From Sclerotiophoma versabilis (lineage: Eukaryota > Ascomycota > Dothideomycetes > Pleosporales > Didymellaceae), in contig JAAROD010000058.1 in the NCBI GenBank assembly GCA_012274445.1, positions 806,001 to 870,000 on the forward strand: a DNA stretch of 64,000 nt, written 5' to 3'. The first letter of the stretch is position 1; each line of letters opens with the position of its first letter. Of this stretch, positions 10,801-19,043 are shown in pieces. The translations under genes and the position numbers were made by a program. The notes under the pieces are model-generated. The model had not been told where the DNA came from. It saw only the letters and a program-made list of their open reading frames with translations, and searched no databases.

Positions 10801-11192
10801 TGGACAAGGTCAAGGTCGGACCATTTTTCATTTCTAAGCAAATCAGCCCAGTCAACTACCGACTTGAGCTACCCAAGGATGCAAAGATCCACCCAGTGTT
10901 CCATGTCTCGCTGTTGGAACCTGCCGACCCAAGAACGCCAATCCAGAAAGACTTCCACTACCAAGCCGACGGCAACGATGAGTGGGAAGTCGAAAAAATA
11001 ACAACACATCGAAGAACCAAGAAAGGAATTCGATACCTAGTCAAATGGTTAGGGTACCCGGAGTCAGAAAGTACATGGGAACCCCCAGCGCACCTTAAGA
11101 ACTGCCAACAGTTGTTGCGGCAGTATCGGCGGAATCAGGATCCAGAGGCGGAGGATACGATCCCCAGTCGAGACCAAGGGTCCCGGGCATGA
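7773..11192 (+). CDS. pol: G1 Pol polyprotein (PR-RT-RH-IN-chromodomain)
   Basis: Read in the -1 frame from the slippery site. Domains in order: aspartic protease with LLDSGA (about 7878); reverse transcriptase with FVPKKDGKLRLCVDY and YLDD at 8928-8939; RNase H with ETDASD and TDHKN; integrase with an H-H-C-C zinc region (about 9890-10020), then the catalytic D near 10101 (MDFVT), D in SDRDKLF (about 10300) and E in the TDGQTERTNQ region; and a C-terminal chromodomain (EWEVEKI...YLVKWLGYP, about 10980-11100). The chromodomain places it among chromoviruses, which target histone-marked chromatin. After the chromodomain the tail differs entirely from G2. It overlaps the antisense ORF by 98 nt. 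Confidence 0.95.
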   Translation, partial: RQAPKECSVERSLNAIGDGSLIRLPIKLNGVVLSALLDSGAQANYISQTAMYRAGLVPRTKEHAYSLRVANGESMPEEPYIMYEVIAAPLEIQGHHEELTLDVFAKATHDVILGLPWLRKHNPEIDWTWERLSLRRCKCGTNASKPTQRTPRLVDEKEINNVSSTHKTRQDRAVDRVDKGSPSTTVKENKSAPPGIPDVYRQYAWMFKEELSAKALPKHQPWDCEIKLEEGKEPPFGPIYQLSEKELEILREYIKENLAKGFIRKSESPAGFPILFVPKKDGKLRLCVDYRKLNDITIKNRYPLPNISELQDRLSGAKFFTALDLRGAYNLIRMKKGEEWKTAFRTRYGHYEYTVMPFGLTNAPAVCQALINNVLRAHLDITVVAYLDDILVYSKTLEEHKVHVRQVLECLATADLRLKPEKCEWHKEEVEFLGYVVGRYGVKMSEKKIQVVKDWPTPTTVKGIQEFLGFVNFNRRFIKDYSMKALPLTRLTRKDTPFKWEQAQEDAFQSLKQACIEPPTLIAFRSGEPARLETDASDLALGACITQERGGQWHPIAYHSRKFTAPEERYDVHDKELMAIVDALQHWRVYAESCSELTIYTDHKNLVHFTTTKVLNRRQVRWSEMLGQYKFKILYTPGKENGRADALSRRHDLAGEKTINKFAILGVNKDGSLGPTQQLNLVMQVQQEQRIPEQVPEELQEEVISRHHDDALHGHPGIARTMELIKRHYEFPNMKDKVTKFIRNCVQCQQNKHSTHAKYGEAQAMEPPTAPWTNITMDFVTQLPPSKDPVTGYTYDSIFVVVDRFTKYAEMIPFRHSYTARQLATVFIDRIIRHHGMPESIVSDRDKLFTSNYWTTMLAALGTKKKLSTAYHPQTDGQTERTNQTMETYLRIYSNQEQDNWVSLLPMAQIAYNNKLSEATGTTPFFANHGRHPNLFTRSLNCPIQTESAIASAVRLKEVHQKSLENIARAQERAISYVNQKRKTAPQLKEGDKVYLLTKNLRTRRATKKLDKVKVGPFFISKQISPVNYRLELPKDAKIHPVFHVSLLEPADPRTPIQKDFHYQADGNDEWEVEKITTHRRTKKGIRYLVKWLGYPESESTWEPPAHLKNCQQLLRQYRRNQDPEAEDTIPSRDQGSRA

Positions 11193-11640
11193 GCCCATTT
11201 TCGAGAACAGTGACGTCATTCAACAACGACTCCTGTTGCTCCAGAGGCTCAATCTCTTCAACGAACTGAGCACTCGCGTCGAACCATTGTTGTTCTCGAC
11301 GCTTTAAGAATTTCTTTTGTTTACGCACCCGATTCAACTTCGCACGGGCAGCTTGCAAGGCGGCCATCGCGGCCTCCTCGGCCTCAGCCGCTTCGTCTTC
11401 CATTTGTTCCAACCGCGACATCTCGTTGTCGATTTTCGAGAAGTCGGGAACGGGCAGGTCAACTGGTTCACACTTCTTGATCCCGTTGTACTCGCAGTTT
11501 CCGCACTTCTTGCTCAGGGACGCCAACTTGCAAGGCAAGTTGTTCTTGGCGCAGTATTTGCAAGCAACCATGGCAATGAATCCGACAGCGTTTATGCGAT
11601 CTCCTTTGGTATGACGGTGTAGAGTACTCCTGGAGGACAT
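11095..11640 (-). CDS. G1 antisense ORF3: Zn2Cys6-like cluster plus coiled coil
   Basis: A 181-codon ORF opposite to gag-pol, filling almost all the space between pol and the 3' LTR. Cysteines at 27, 30, 37, 46, 49 and 57 give C-x2-C-x6-C-x8-C-x2-C-x7-C, which fits the spacing of fungal Zn2Cys6 binuclear clusters. A Glu/Ala/Lys-rich stretch (about 70-140) looks like a coiled coil, and the C-terminus ends in GSS after an LGL motif. The basic residues of classical Gal4-type clusters are sparse, so DNA binding is inference. G2 carries a highly diverged ORF of the same layout in the same place. It starts MSS, right beside the LTR, so the LTR may also serve as its promoter. It is not a shadow of pol: only 98 nt overlap. 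Confidence 0.75.
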   Translation of the reverse strand: MSSRSTLHRHTKGDRINAVGFIAMVACKYCAKNNLPCKLASLSKKCGNCEYNGIKKCEPVDLPVPDFSKIDNEMSRLEQMEDEAAEAEEAAMAALQAARAKLNRVRKQKKFLKRREQQWFDASAQFVEEIEPLEQQESLLNDVTVLENGLMPGTLGLDWGSYPPPLDPDSADTAATTVGSS

Positions 11641-11682
11641 CGGTTAATTCATGAGGACATGAATCGTGGAAGAGGGGGATAG

Positions 11683-12183
11683 TGTTACGATCTCGGAGGA
11701 TGGCACGCGGGGATGGTGACTTATTACCAATGGCGGGCCCTGGATCGGCGGGCGCCAGGCCCCAGGTCACGTGATGTCTCACGAACTCCACACAGAACCT
11801 GGAGTCAGGAGTGTGAGACACGACAACACAACGTCACGTGATGTCCCACGAATCCCACATTGTTCCATGAATACCACAAGGCCCCCTATGGGACTTGGTG
11901 GAAGACCATGCTACACTATGGGACATCTTAAGTATATAGTCAGTAGGAACACAACCCTTATGGTTCGTGTTCAACTTAGTCAATCAAGTTTGTCTTTGGA
12001 ATCTCAACCCCCAACTCTCGAGCTAGATAGTCTACTCTATACTACTCATTGTTACCCTCCATTGTCACGGTGTCTCACTAGACAATAACCCCAACCCTTA
12101 CGGATCATCCTGTACCAGCGCTCATCCCTGAGAACCAATACGAATAGTGCTTACGAGCTTTGCTTGAAAGTACAACTTCAACA
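11683..12183 (+). repeat. G1 3' LTR
   Basis: 501 bp, preceded by the polypurine tract GGAAGAGGGGGATAG. By eye it is identical to the 5' LTR, which points to recent insertion. Confidence 0.95.
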
Positions 12184-12364
12184 ATAACTAGTTATAGTAT
12201 ATTTTTCTACTAAATACTTTACTATCTATAAACTATTATTAGCTTCTTATTCTAGATAGCTATAGCTCTTATACCTCTATTAACTTTATATAGCTCTATA
12301 AATAATATAAGGTATACCTTCTTTACTTTCTAGCTTATACCTTCTATATACTATAGCTACTAAT
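12184..12364 (+). pseudogene. pogo/Fot1-type transposase, middle fragment (RIP-ruined)
   Basis: Between the G1 3' LTR and the left end of X. One frame reads as the second-Asp region of a DDE_1 transposase: a stretch like RLLILDGHSSH (Gly mutated), then KVYLLYFLAYTFYIL followed by a stop in place of Gln, where the family has YLLYLPAHTSHVLQPLD. It continues at 32384 with DLTLFSILK. Compared with the family, about 80 residues are missing between this piece and the one ending at 5197, so G1 sits on a deletion. Confidence 0.7.
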
Positions 12365-12387
12365 ATACTCTATAGGTAAGCTAATTA

Positions 12388-12392
12388 ATAGG
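12388..12392. repeat. Target site duplication of the copia element (left copy)
   Basis: ATAGG here and at 28513-28517 flanks the outermost copia LTRs. Removing the element restores an uninterrupted X inverted repeat. Confidence 0.8.
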
Positions 12393-12544
12393 TGTTATAT
12401 AAGTAAGCTACTAGCTTACTACTAGGCTAAGCAAGGTATTAGTATATTAGGGCTAGGTATTACCTAAAGTATAAGCCTGTGCACCTAAGCTTATAGCTAA
12501 CTCTTAAGAAGCTTAGTAGTTAAGCTAACTATAGTTAAGCAGAC
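12393..12544 (+). repeat. Copia LTR1, first part
   Basis: 152 bp, starting TGTTATATAAG. The LTR resumes at 19548 after G2. It contains the G2 target site CAGAC (12540-12544). Confidence 0.85.
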
Positions 12545-13043
12545 TGTTGAAGTTGTACTTTCAAGCAAAGCTCGTAAGCACTATTCGTATTGGTTCTCAG
12601 GGATGAGCGCTGGTACAGGAAGGTCCGTAAGGGTTGGGGTTATTGCCTAGTGAAACACCGTGGCAATAGAGGGTAACAATGAGTAGTATAGAGTAGACTA
12701 TCTAGCTCGAGAGTTGGGGTCGAGATTCCAAAGACAAACTTGATTGACTAAGTTGAACACGAACCATAAGGGTTGTGTTCCTACTGACTATATACTTGCT
12801 ATGGGGTAATGCTCGTTGACGAGCGACTAGGGTCAGTCCAATGAAATACATAGCGTTGCTCGTTGACGAGCGATAACATACGATGCTCGTTGACGAGCAA
12901 GTCACGTGTGTCATGCTCGTTGACGAGCATGTCACGTGACCGTACAAAGGGAGATCCTTCCTGACTCCGCCCCTGGTTCATGGGTGAGGGCTGTGGTTGG
13001 CTACTTAATCACTGTGCCGCTTCGTCCGCACAGGATCGTAACA
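12545..13043 (-). repeat. G2 3' LTR
   Basis: 499 bp. U3 carries four copies of the palindromic core TGCTCGTTGACGAGC. The polypurine tract is its complement at 13044-13061 (CTATCCTCCTCCTCCTTT on the plus strand). Confidence 0.95.
12810..12938. promoter_or_regulatory. Four 16-bp palindromes in the G2 U3 (3' LTR)
   Basis: Copies start at 12810, 12857, 12884 and 12914. Copies 3 and 4 are TGCTCGTTGACGAGCA, inverted 7-mers TGCTCGT/ACGAGCA around TG; copies 1 and 2 differ only in the last base. Copies 3 and 4 are each followed by CACGTG. They are absent from the G1 LTR. They lie upstream of the shared TATA box, so an upstream activating array is plausible. Confidence 0.7.
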
Positions 13044-13145
13044 CTATCCTCCTCCTCCTTTGGGTTTGTCCTCAAACCACGTGACTGGAATCCGGGCTTA
13101 CATAAAACCGAGCTTGTCCCCGCATCTGGTGACCGGTATGTCGAG

Positions 13146-13646
13146 ATGTCTTCTCACACCCGCAACCTTCGACTTGGTCTAGAAATTCGTCGAGCTAATA
13201 CTCCCGCCGAAGTCCCCTGCAACCGTTGTTTCTTCGAAGGCCACGAGTGCTACATCATGCCGAACGCTACAAAGCGTCTGAAGTGTGCTGAGTGCACAAA
13301 GGCTGGGAAGCCTTGTGTCAACATGTCGTGGGAGTCGCTGGATCGTACTCGCGAAGAGTATGAAAAGAAGGTGGAAGAAGATGAAACCTTGTTGGCAACC
13401 GTTATTGCGCGGTTGTTGCGAAATAAGAAGATTCTGAAACAAGCTGAGAATCGCGCGCGGCAAAAGGCGCTGTGTATGGCGAATGAAATGGCCGAATCGG
13501 GAGAACTGGATTTTGCCGAGGAGATGGATTGTCCGGCGGCGTCGATAGGCATGTGTGCCTCGCCTGCGACCTGGGCTGCTCTCGGGCTTATCGAGGAGTC
13601 TGTTGCGAACCATGGTACTTCTGTACCAATTGGTGGCAGTTCGTGA
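13146..13646 (+). CDS. G2 antisense ORF3: Zn2Cys6-like cluster plus coiled coil
   Basis: Opposite to G2 gag-pol, 166 residues from the in-frame ATG at 13146 (MSSHTRN). The frame is open further upstream, but MSS matches the start of the G1 counterpart. The cysteines give C-x2-C-x6-C-x11-C-x2-C-x6-C, inside the Zn2Cys6 consensus. A Glu/Lys/Arg-rich probable coiled coil follows, then a C-terminus with ALGL and a final GSS. Apart from this framework I see no obvious similarity to the G1 ORF. The last 59 nt overlap the pol end. A retrotransposon-borne regulator is a reasonable guess but unproven. Confidence 0.72.
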   Translation: MSSHTRNLRLGLEIRRANTPAEVPCNRCFFEGHECYIMPNATKRLKCAECTKAGKPCVNMSWESLDRTREEYEKKVEEDETLLATVIARLLRNKKILKQAENRARQKALCMANEMAESGELDFAEEMDCPAASIGMCASPATWAALGLIEESVANHGTSVPIGGSS

Positions 13647-16600
13647 GGTGCGTTGGAGGTTCCCATGTGTTTTCTGATTCCGGGTAACCTAACCATTTGA
13701 CTAGGTATCGAATACCCTTCTTGGTTCTCCGATGTGTTACTATTTTTTCGACTTCCCATTCATCGTTGCCGTCGGCTTGGTAGTGGAAGTCTTTCTGGAT
13801 TGGCGTTCTTGGGTCGGCAGGTTCCAACAGCGAGATGTGGAACACTGGATGGATCTTTGCATCCTTGGGTAGCTCAAGTCGATAGTTGACTGGGCTGATT
13901 TGCTTAGAAATGAAAAATGGTCCGACCTTGACCTTGTCCAGCTTTTTCGTTGCTCTTCGTGTTCTGAGATTTTTTGTGAGGAGATAGACTTTATCCCCCT
14001 CCTTTAGCTGAGGTGCTATTTTTCGTTTCTGATTGACATATGAAATGGCTCGTCCCTGAGCTCGTGCGATGTTTTCGAGTGATTTCCGGTGTACTTCCTT
14101 CAGTCTAACTGCTGAGGCTATTGCTGATTCCGTCTGAATAGGGCAATCGTGAGATCGAGTAAAGAGATTTGGGTGTCTCCCGTGGTTCGCGAAGAACGGC
14201 GTCGTGCCCGTTGCTTCCGATAACTTGTTGTTGTATGCAATCTGTGCCATGGGTAATAGCGAAACCCAGTTGTCTTGTTCCTGGTTGCTGTAGATCCGAA
14301 GGTATGTTTCCATGGTCTGATTCGTTCTTTCTGTCTGTCCATCCGTCTGCGGATGATAGGCTGTAGATAGCTTTTTCTTGGTACCCAATGCGGCAAGCAT
14401 CGTGGTCCAATAGTTTGACGTGAAAAGCTTATCTCTGTCGCTGATGATTGACTCGGGCATTCCGTGGTAGCGAATGATCCGATCGATGAATACCGTAGCT
14501 AGCTGTTGCGCAGTGTAGCTGTGTCTGAATGGTATCATTTCAGCGTACTTGGTGAATCTATCTACTACGACGAAGATTGAGTCGTAGGTGTATCCTGTGA
14601 CAGGGTCCTTGGAGGGTGGTAGCTGTGTGACGAAATCCATTGTGATGTTCGTCCATGGTGCCGTTGGTGGTTCCATTGCTTGTGCTTCCCCATACTTGGC
14701 GTGTGTGCTATGTTTGTTCTGTTGGCACTGCACGCAGTTCCTGATGAACTTGGTGACCTTGTCCTTCATGTTGGAAAACTCATAGTGTCGCTTGATGAGT
14801 TCCATGGTGCGAGTAATACCAGGGTGTCCGTGTAGCGCATCGTCATGATGTCTTGAGATAACTTCCTCCTGAAGTTCTTCTGGTACTTGCTCCGGGATGC
14901 GTTGTTCCTGCTGAACTTGCATCACTAAATTGAGCTGCTGAGATGGTCCCAATGTCCCGTCCTTGTTAACCCCGAGAATGGCGAACTTGTTGATTGTTTT
15001 TTCGCCTGCGAGATCGTGGCGTCGGCTGAGCGCGTCTGCTCTACCGTTTTCTTTTCCTGGCGTATACAGGATCTTGAACTTGTACTGACCAAGCATTTCT
15101 GACCAGCGCACTTGTCGTCGGTTCAGAACCTTAGTAGTGGTGAAGTGTACCAAGTTCTTGTGATCTGTGTAGATGGTGAGTTCTGAGCAGCTTTCTGCGT
15201 ATACTCTCCAATGCTGTAGTGCATCGACAATGGCCATGAGCTCTTTGTCGTGTACGTCATATCGTTCTTCCGGTGCCGTGAACTTCCTTGAGTGGTAGGC
15301 AATCGGGTGCCATTGACCGTCTCGTTCTTGAGTAATGCATGCTCCTAATGCTAAACCCGAGGCATCCGTTTCAAGGCGTGCGGGTTCGCCGCTCCTGAAT
15401 GCGATTAGTGTGGGGGGCTCTACGCATGCTTGCTTGAGCGCTTGGAAAGCGTCCTCTTGCGCTTGTTCCCACTTGAAGGGTGTATCCTTCCGCGTAAGTC
15501 TCGTGAGCGGTAAGGCCTTCATGGAGTAGTCCTTGATAAAGCGTCGGTTGAAGTTGACGAACCCAAGGAATTCTTGAATTCCCTTGACTGTAGTGGGTGT
15601 CGGCCAATCCTTTACAACCTGGATTTTCTTTTCGCTCATCTTGACTCCATATCTTCCTACGACATAGCCAAGGAACTCCACTTCTTCCTTGTGCCATTCG
15701 CACTTTTCTGGCTTTAGCCTAAGGTCTGCGGTTGCTAAGCATTCTAACACTTGTCGCACATGGACCTTGTGTTCTTCTAGTGTCTTGCTGTACACTAGGA
15801 TGTCATCGAGATATGCTACCACTGTGATGTCCAGGTGTGCTCGCAGCACATTGTTGATTAGTGCCTGACATACTGCTGGTGCATTGGTTAGCCCAAATGG
15901 CATGACCGTATACTCGTAGTGACCATAACGGGTTCTAAACGCCGTCTTCCATTCTTCGCCTTTCTTCATGCGTATGAGGTTGTACGCTCCGCGTAAGTCG
16001 AGTGCGGTGAAGAACTTCGCTCCTGATAGCCGGTCCTGTAACTCGGATATGTTGGGTAGCGGATAACGATTCTTGATGGTGATATCGTTCAACTTCCGGT
16101 AGTCGACGCAAAGCCTCAGCTTGCCGTCTTTCTTTGGTACGAATAGAATGGGGAATCCCGCCGGGGATTCGGATTTCCTAATGAATCCTTTCGCGAGGTT
16201 CTCCTTGATGTACTCGCGTAGTATCTCGAGCTCCTTCTCGGATAACTGGTATATGGGCCCGAAGGGTGGTTCTTTCCCTTCCTCGAGTTTAATCTCACAA
16301 TCCCAAGGTTGATGCTTGGGTAGCGCTTTTGCGGATAACTCTTCTTCAAACATCCAGGCGTACTGTCTATACACATCTGGTATGCCAGGAGGTGCACTCT
16401 TGTTCTCCTTAACCGTCGTGGAGGGGCTTTCTTTGTCCACACGGTCGACCGCTCTATCTTGGCGCGTCTTATGTGTCGAAGAGACGTTGTTAATCTCCTT
16501 CTCATCCACCAGTCGCGGCGCGCGCTGCGTGGGCTTCGATGCATTGGTGCCGCATTTGCATCGTCTCAACGAAAGTCTTTCCCATGTCCAGTCTATCTCT

Positions 16601-16968
16601 GGATTGTGCTTCCGTAACCAGGGAAGTCCTAGTATGACGTCGTGCGTGGCCTTTGCGAAGACGTCTAGGGTTAGTTCCTCGTGGTGTCCCTGTATCTCTA
16701 GAGGGGCCGCTATCACTTCGTACATGATATACGGCTCTTCCGGCATTGATTCTCCGTTGGCTACTCGGAGCGAATAGGCGTGTTCCTTTGTGCGTGGTAC
16801 GAGACCTGCTCGGTACATTGCTGTCTGGGATATGTAGTTCGCCTGTGCTCCCGAGTCCAAGAGTGCCGATAATACTACTCCATTTAACTTGATGGGCAGT
16901 CTGATGAGCGAGCCGTCCCCGATAGCGTTAAGGGATCGCTCGGCGGAGCACTCTTTTGGCGCTTGCCT
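13588..16968 (-). CDS. pol: G2 Pol polyprotein (PR-RT-RH-IN-chromodomain)
   Basis: Same organisation as G1 Pol: protease LLDSGA (near 16860), RT with YLDD at 15802-15813, RNase H (TDASG here, TDASD in G1), H-H-C-C and DDE integrase, and a chromodomain near 13690-13800. Differences from G1 are scattered single residues until the chromodomain end. There the tail becomes NCHQLVQKYHG and stops, against a longer unrelated tail in G1. It is reached from gag by the -1 shift at 16968-16974. Confidence 0.95.
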   Translation of the reverse strand, partial: RQAPKECSAERSLNAIGDGSLIRLPIKLNGVVLSALLDSGAQANYISQTAMYRAGLVPRTKEHAYSLRVANGESMPEEPYIMYEVIAAPLEIQGHHEELTLDVFAKATHDVILGLPWLRKHNPEIDWTWERLSLRRCKCGTNASKPTQRAPRLVDEKEINNVSSTHKTRQDRAVDRVDKESPSTTVKENKSAPPGIPDVYRQYAWMFEEELSAKALPKHQPWDCEIKLEEGKEPPFGPIYQLSEKELEILREYIKENLAKGFIRKSESPAGFPILFVPKKDGKLRLCVDYRKLNDITIKNRYPLPNISELQDRLSGAKFFTALDLRGAYNLIRMKKGEEWKTAFRTRYGHYEYTVMPFGLTNAPAVCQALINNVLRAHLDITVVAYLDDILVYSKTLEEHKVHVRQVLECLATADLRLKPEKCEWHKEEVEFLGYVVGRYGVKMSEKKIQVVKDWPTPTTVKGIQEFLGFVNFNRRFIKDYSMKALPLTRLTRKDTPFKWEQAQEDAFQALKQACVEPPTLIAFRSGEPARLETDASGLALGACITQERDGQWHPIAYHSRKFTAPEERYDVHDKELMAIVDALQHWRVYAESCSELTIYTDHKNLVHFTTTKVLNRRQVRWSEMLGQYKFKILYTPGKENGRADALSRRHDLAGEKTINKFAILGVNKDGTLGPSQQLNLVMQVQQEQRIPEQVPEELQEEVISRHHDDALHGHPGITRTMELIKRHYEFSNMKDKVTKFIRNCVQCQQNKHSTHAKYGEAQAMEPPTAPWTNITMDFVTQLPPSKDPVTGYTYDSIFVVVDRFTKYAEMIPFRHSYTAQQLATVFIDRIIRYHGMPESIISDRDKLFTSNYWTTMLAALGTKKKLSTAYHPQTDGQTERTNQTMETYLRIYSNQEQDNWVSLLPMAQIAYNNKLSEATGTTPFFANHGRHPNLFTRSHDCPIQTESAIASAVRLKEVHRKSLENIARAQGRAISYVNQKRKIAPQLKEGDKVYLLTKNLRTRRATKKLDKVKVGPFFISKQISPVNYRLELPKDAKIHPVFHISLLEPADPRTPIQKDFHYQADGNDEWEVEKIVTHRRTKKGIRYLVKWLGYPESENTWEPPTHLTNCHQLVQKYHGSQQTPR

Positions 16969-19025
16969 AAAAAAGTCTCCTCATCACCGAATCCATGGAT
17001 GATCTTGCTACCTTCGTGCAGCTTGCAGTTTGGGTTGAGGCAACGCTGCCAATGTAGATTGTAGCAGGAGCCGTTAATAACCAATTGCATGCATACGATT
17101 GCTTGATGATCATCTGTGCCCGGGAAATGTAGCTCGGAACGCTTGTCCCAGAGGTGCATCTCGCACATGTCGTTCTTGCAATCGTACCATTGTCTCCTGC
17201 ATGTGGTGCTAGGAGTCGGGAACCATCCCTTTCCTAGTTTTTCTGATTCATGTATGCGACAGGCGTTGTATACGCACGCTGTCCATGATAGTTTTCCATG
17301 ATTTGGATTCCGGTGGTCCAAGGCGTACTCTGGTCGTGGGTTCAGAAGCAACGCTGGCTTCCTGTCGAAGTCAGGCTCGTTCCTGCTTCGGTCGTTTTTC
17401 ACTTGTCGCTCGAGCTCCCGTTGTGTGGCGTGGTTGCCAGCACTGAGTTTGTCGAAATCGTGTTTCCACCAATCCTGTTGGGATTTACTTAGGTTGTTGA
17501 CCTGTCGTTGCCCCGCGCGAGTTTGAAGTGCCATCTGTTGTAGTCTCTTGTCGATACTTTTGGTAATCCGATCACAGTTTTCTTGAAAGGTAGCGTTGCT
17601 GTCTCGGAATTCTTGACGTGCTAATTCCGCTTCTGTACGTTCGTTGAATTCACGCATGTCTGTGTCGTACCAACTTTCTTCGGTGTCGGAGGCGTAGATA
17701 ATGCCTCCATCCGCTTCTTGTCTGGCAGTGTCGCGTAGTCGCTGAGACATAGTGGGCTGCTTGTGCTTGCACACTTTTAGTCCTCGTTCGTATGCCTGTC
17801 CCATCTGTGTTGATGGTCGTCCCTTCAGGTCCTGTAGATGCTTCTGCTGTTCATCCACCTCTTGGTATGGTGTAGGTGCTCGGCTTCGGACATTCCGTAT
17901 GTCCTCATCGGATGGTGCGATATAATCGTCATCGGATCCGGTCTCGGGGTCTTCCATAAGACGTCCCATGTCGTCGGTGAGAACTTCCCATTCATCACCG
18001 GCATCCGCGTCCTCGCGGGTGAGTACGTTGAGTTGTCGAACCACCTTGTTCTTGGATCGACAGTCCTTGGCATAGTGGCCTTGCTTGCCACATCCGTAAC
18101 AAGTCACACCGGACTTGTTCTTCCTATCACTACCCTTGTTTTTCTGATTCCATCGCGGTTCTGGTCCCTTGTTGATGTTGGACAGGTCCATGGCCTCTGG
18201 TCCGTAGTAACCGCTGCTAGTGCTGTTGTGCACCCGGCGTCCAGTGTTTGGCTGGTAGCGATTTCCTCCGCGGGTTCCTCGGTTGAGGTTGTTGCGCCAT
18301 GGATTGCGTGGGGGTGGGCGCGTAGTGTGGGATGCCGCTCGCGCACGTGGGTCCTCCCGCAGTTCCTGTTGTAGTTCATACAGCTTGACATCAATGTCAA
18401 TTGCCGTATTGACCAGGGAGTCAAAGTCGTCGGTAGACGCGGCGGTCCGCATCAGTTCCTCCTTGACTCGCGGTTTCAATCCTTGTCGGAACATCGTTGT
18501 CAACGCGGTGTCGTCCCAGCCGGTGTACGTGGCTAGCTGCTGAAACTTGGCAGCATAGTCGGCGGCTGACGTGGTTTGCTTAATGCGTTGGATGTCGCGA
18601 CGTGCGATGGTTGGTTCGTTGTGTACTCCAAATACTCGGCGTATCTGTTCCTTGAACAGGTCGAAGTCTTCGATCCATGCGTCGATGTCGGTGGACGTTC
18701 CTTCTCCATGGTAACGCTGGATAAAGGGTTTGATCCACGTGAACGCGCGGTCCTTCATGAACGTGGAGACAAGCGTCACACGTTTCTCCTCAGGGATGCG
18801 TTCTCCCTGGAACATGAAGAAGAGGTCGAACTTGATAAGCCAGTCTTCCAGTTTCTCACGAGTACCATCGAAGGTCTCGGGCTTAGCTACTGGGTATACA
18901 CTCGTGGACGTAGAGGCTGTCGTGTCTCCGTTCGATCCTTCGTCCATATCGAGGTCGTCGTCGACGCGGTTGCGTGACGCGTTGGAGTTGCTAGGGGTAG
19001 CACGGGATCCTGAGGTAGTACTCAT
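16884..19025 (-). CDS. gag: G2 Gag polyprotein
   Basis: 713 residues, the same length as G1 Gag. It has the Gag domain, the zinc knuckle C-x2-C-x4-H-x4-C (near 18060-18100) and three W-x2-C-x4-C-x2-H modules towards the C-terminus. The slippery heptamer (complement TAAAAAA) lies at 16968-16974. The start at 19025 is fixed by comparison with G1. Confidence 0.93.
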   Translation of the reverse strand: MSTTSGSRATPSNSNASRNRVDDDLDMDEGSNGDTTASTSTSVYPVAKPETFDGTREKLEDWLIKFDLFFMFQGERIPEEKRVTLVSTFMKDRAFTWIKPFIQRYHGEGTSTDIDAWIEDFDLFKEQIRRVFGVHNEPTIARRDIQRIKQTTSAADYAAKFQQLATYTGWDDTALTTMFRQGLKPRVKEELMRTAASTDDFDSLVNTAIDIDVKLYELQQELREDPRARAASHTTRPPPRNPWRNNLNRGTRGGNRYQPNTGRRVHNSTSSGYYGPEAMDLSNINKGPEPRWNQKNKGSDRKNKSGVTCYGCGKQGHYAKDCRSKNKVVRQLNVLTREDADAGDEWEVLTDDMGRLMEDPETGSDDDYIAPSDEDIRNVRSRAPTPYQEVDEQQKHLQDLKGRPSTQMGQAYERGLKVCKHKQPTMSQRLRDTARQEADGGIIYASDTEESWYDTDMREFNERTEAELARQEFRDSNATFQENCDRITKSIDKRLQQMALQTRAGQRQVNNLSKSQQDWWKHDFDKLSAGNHATQRELERQVKNDRSRNEPDFDRKPALLLNPRPEYALDHRNPNHGKLSWTACVYNACRIHESEKLGKGWFPTPSTTCRRQWYDCKNDMCEMHLWDKRSELHFPGTDDHQAIVCMQLVINGSCYNLHWQRCLNPNCKLHEGSKIIHGFGDEETFLGKRQKSAPPSDPLTLSGTARSSDCPSS

Positions 19026-19043
19026 CTTTGGGGGTGTTCAAAG

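Larger units (their letters stand above)
5198..12183 (+). mobile_element. G1: intact Ty3/gypsy chromovirus
   Basis: A complete LTR retrotransposon of 6,986 bp: two 501-bp LTRs (TG...CA) that look identical by eye, gag, pol in the -1 frame, an antisense third ORF, a polypurine tract (11668-11682) and a primer-binding site (5699-5708). The order is protease, RT, RNase H, integrase, chromodomain. All frames are open and there is no RIP signature, so it inserted recently and may be active. Unlike G2 it has no target duplication: the left flank ends GGTAC and the right begins ATAAC. Confidence 0.95.

Noticed and set aside
11095..11192. G1 ORF3 as a mere antisense shadow of pol
   Set aside because: Only 98 of 546 nt overlap pol. 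The rest is outside any other frame and carries the six-Cys pattern that recurs in G2 with different sequence.
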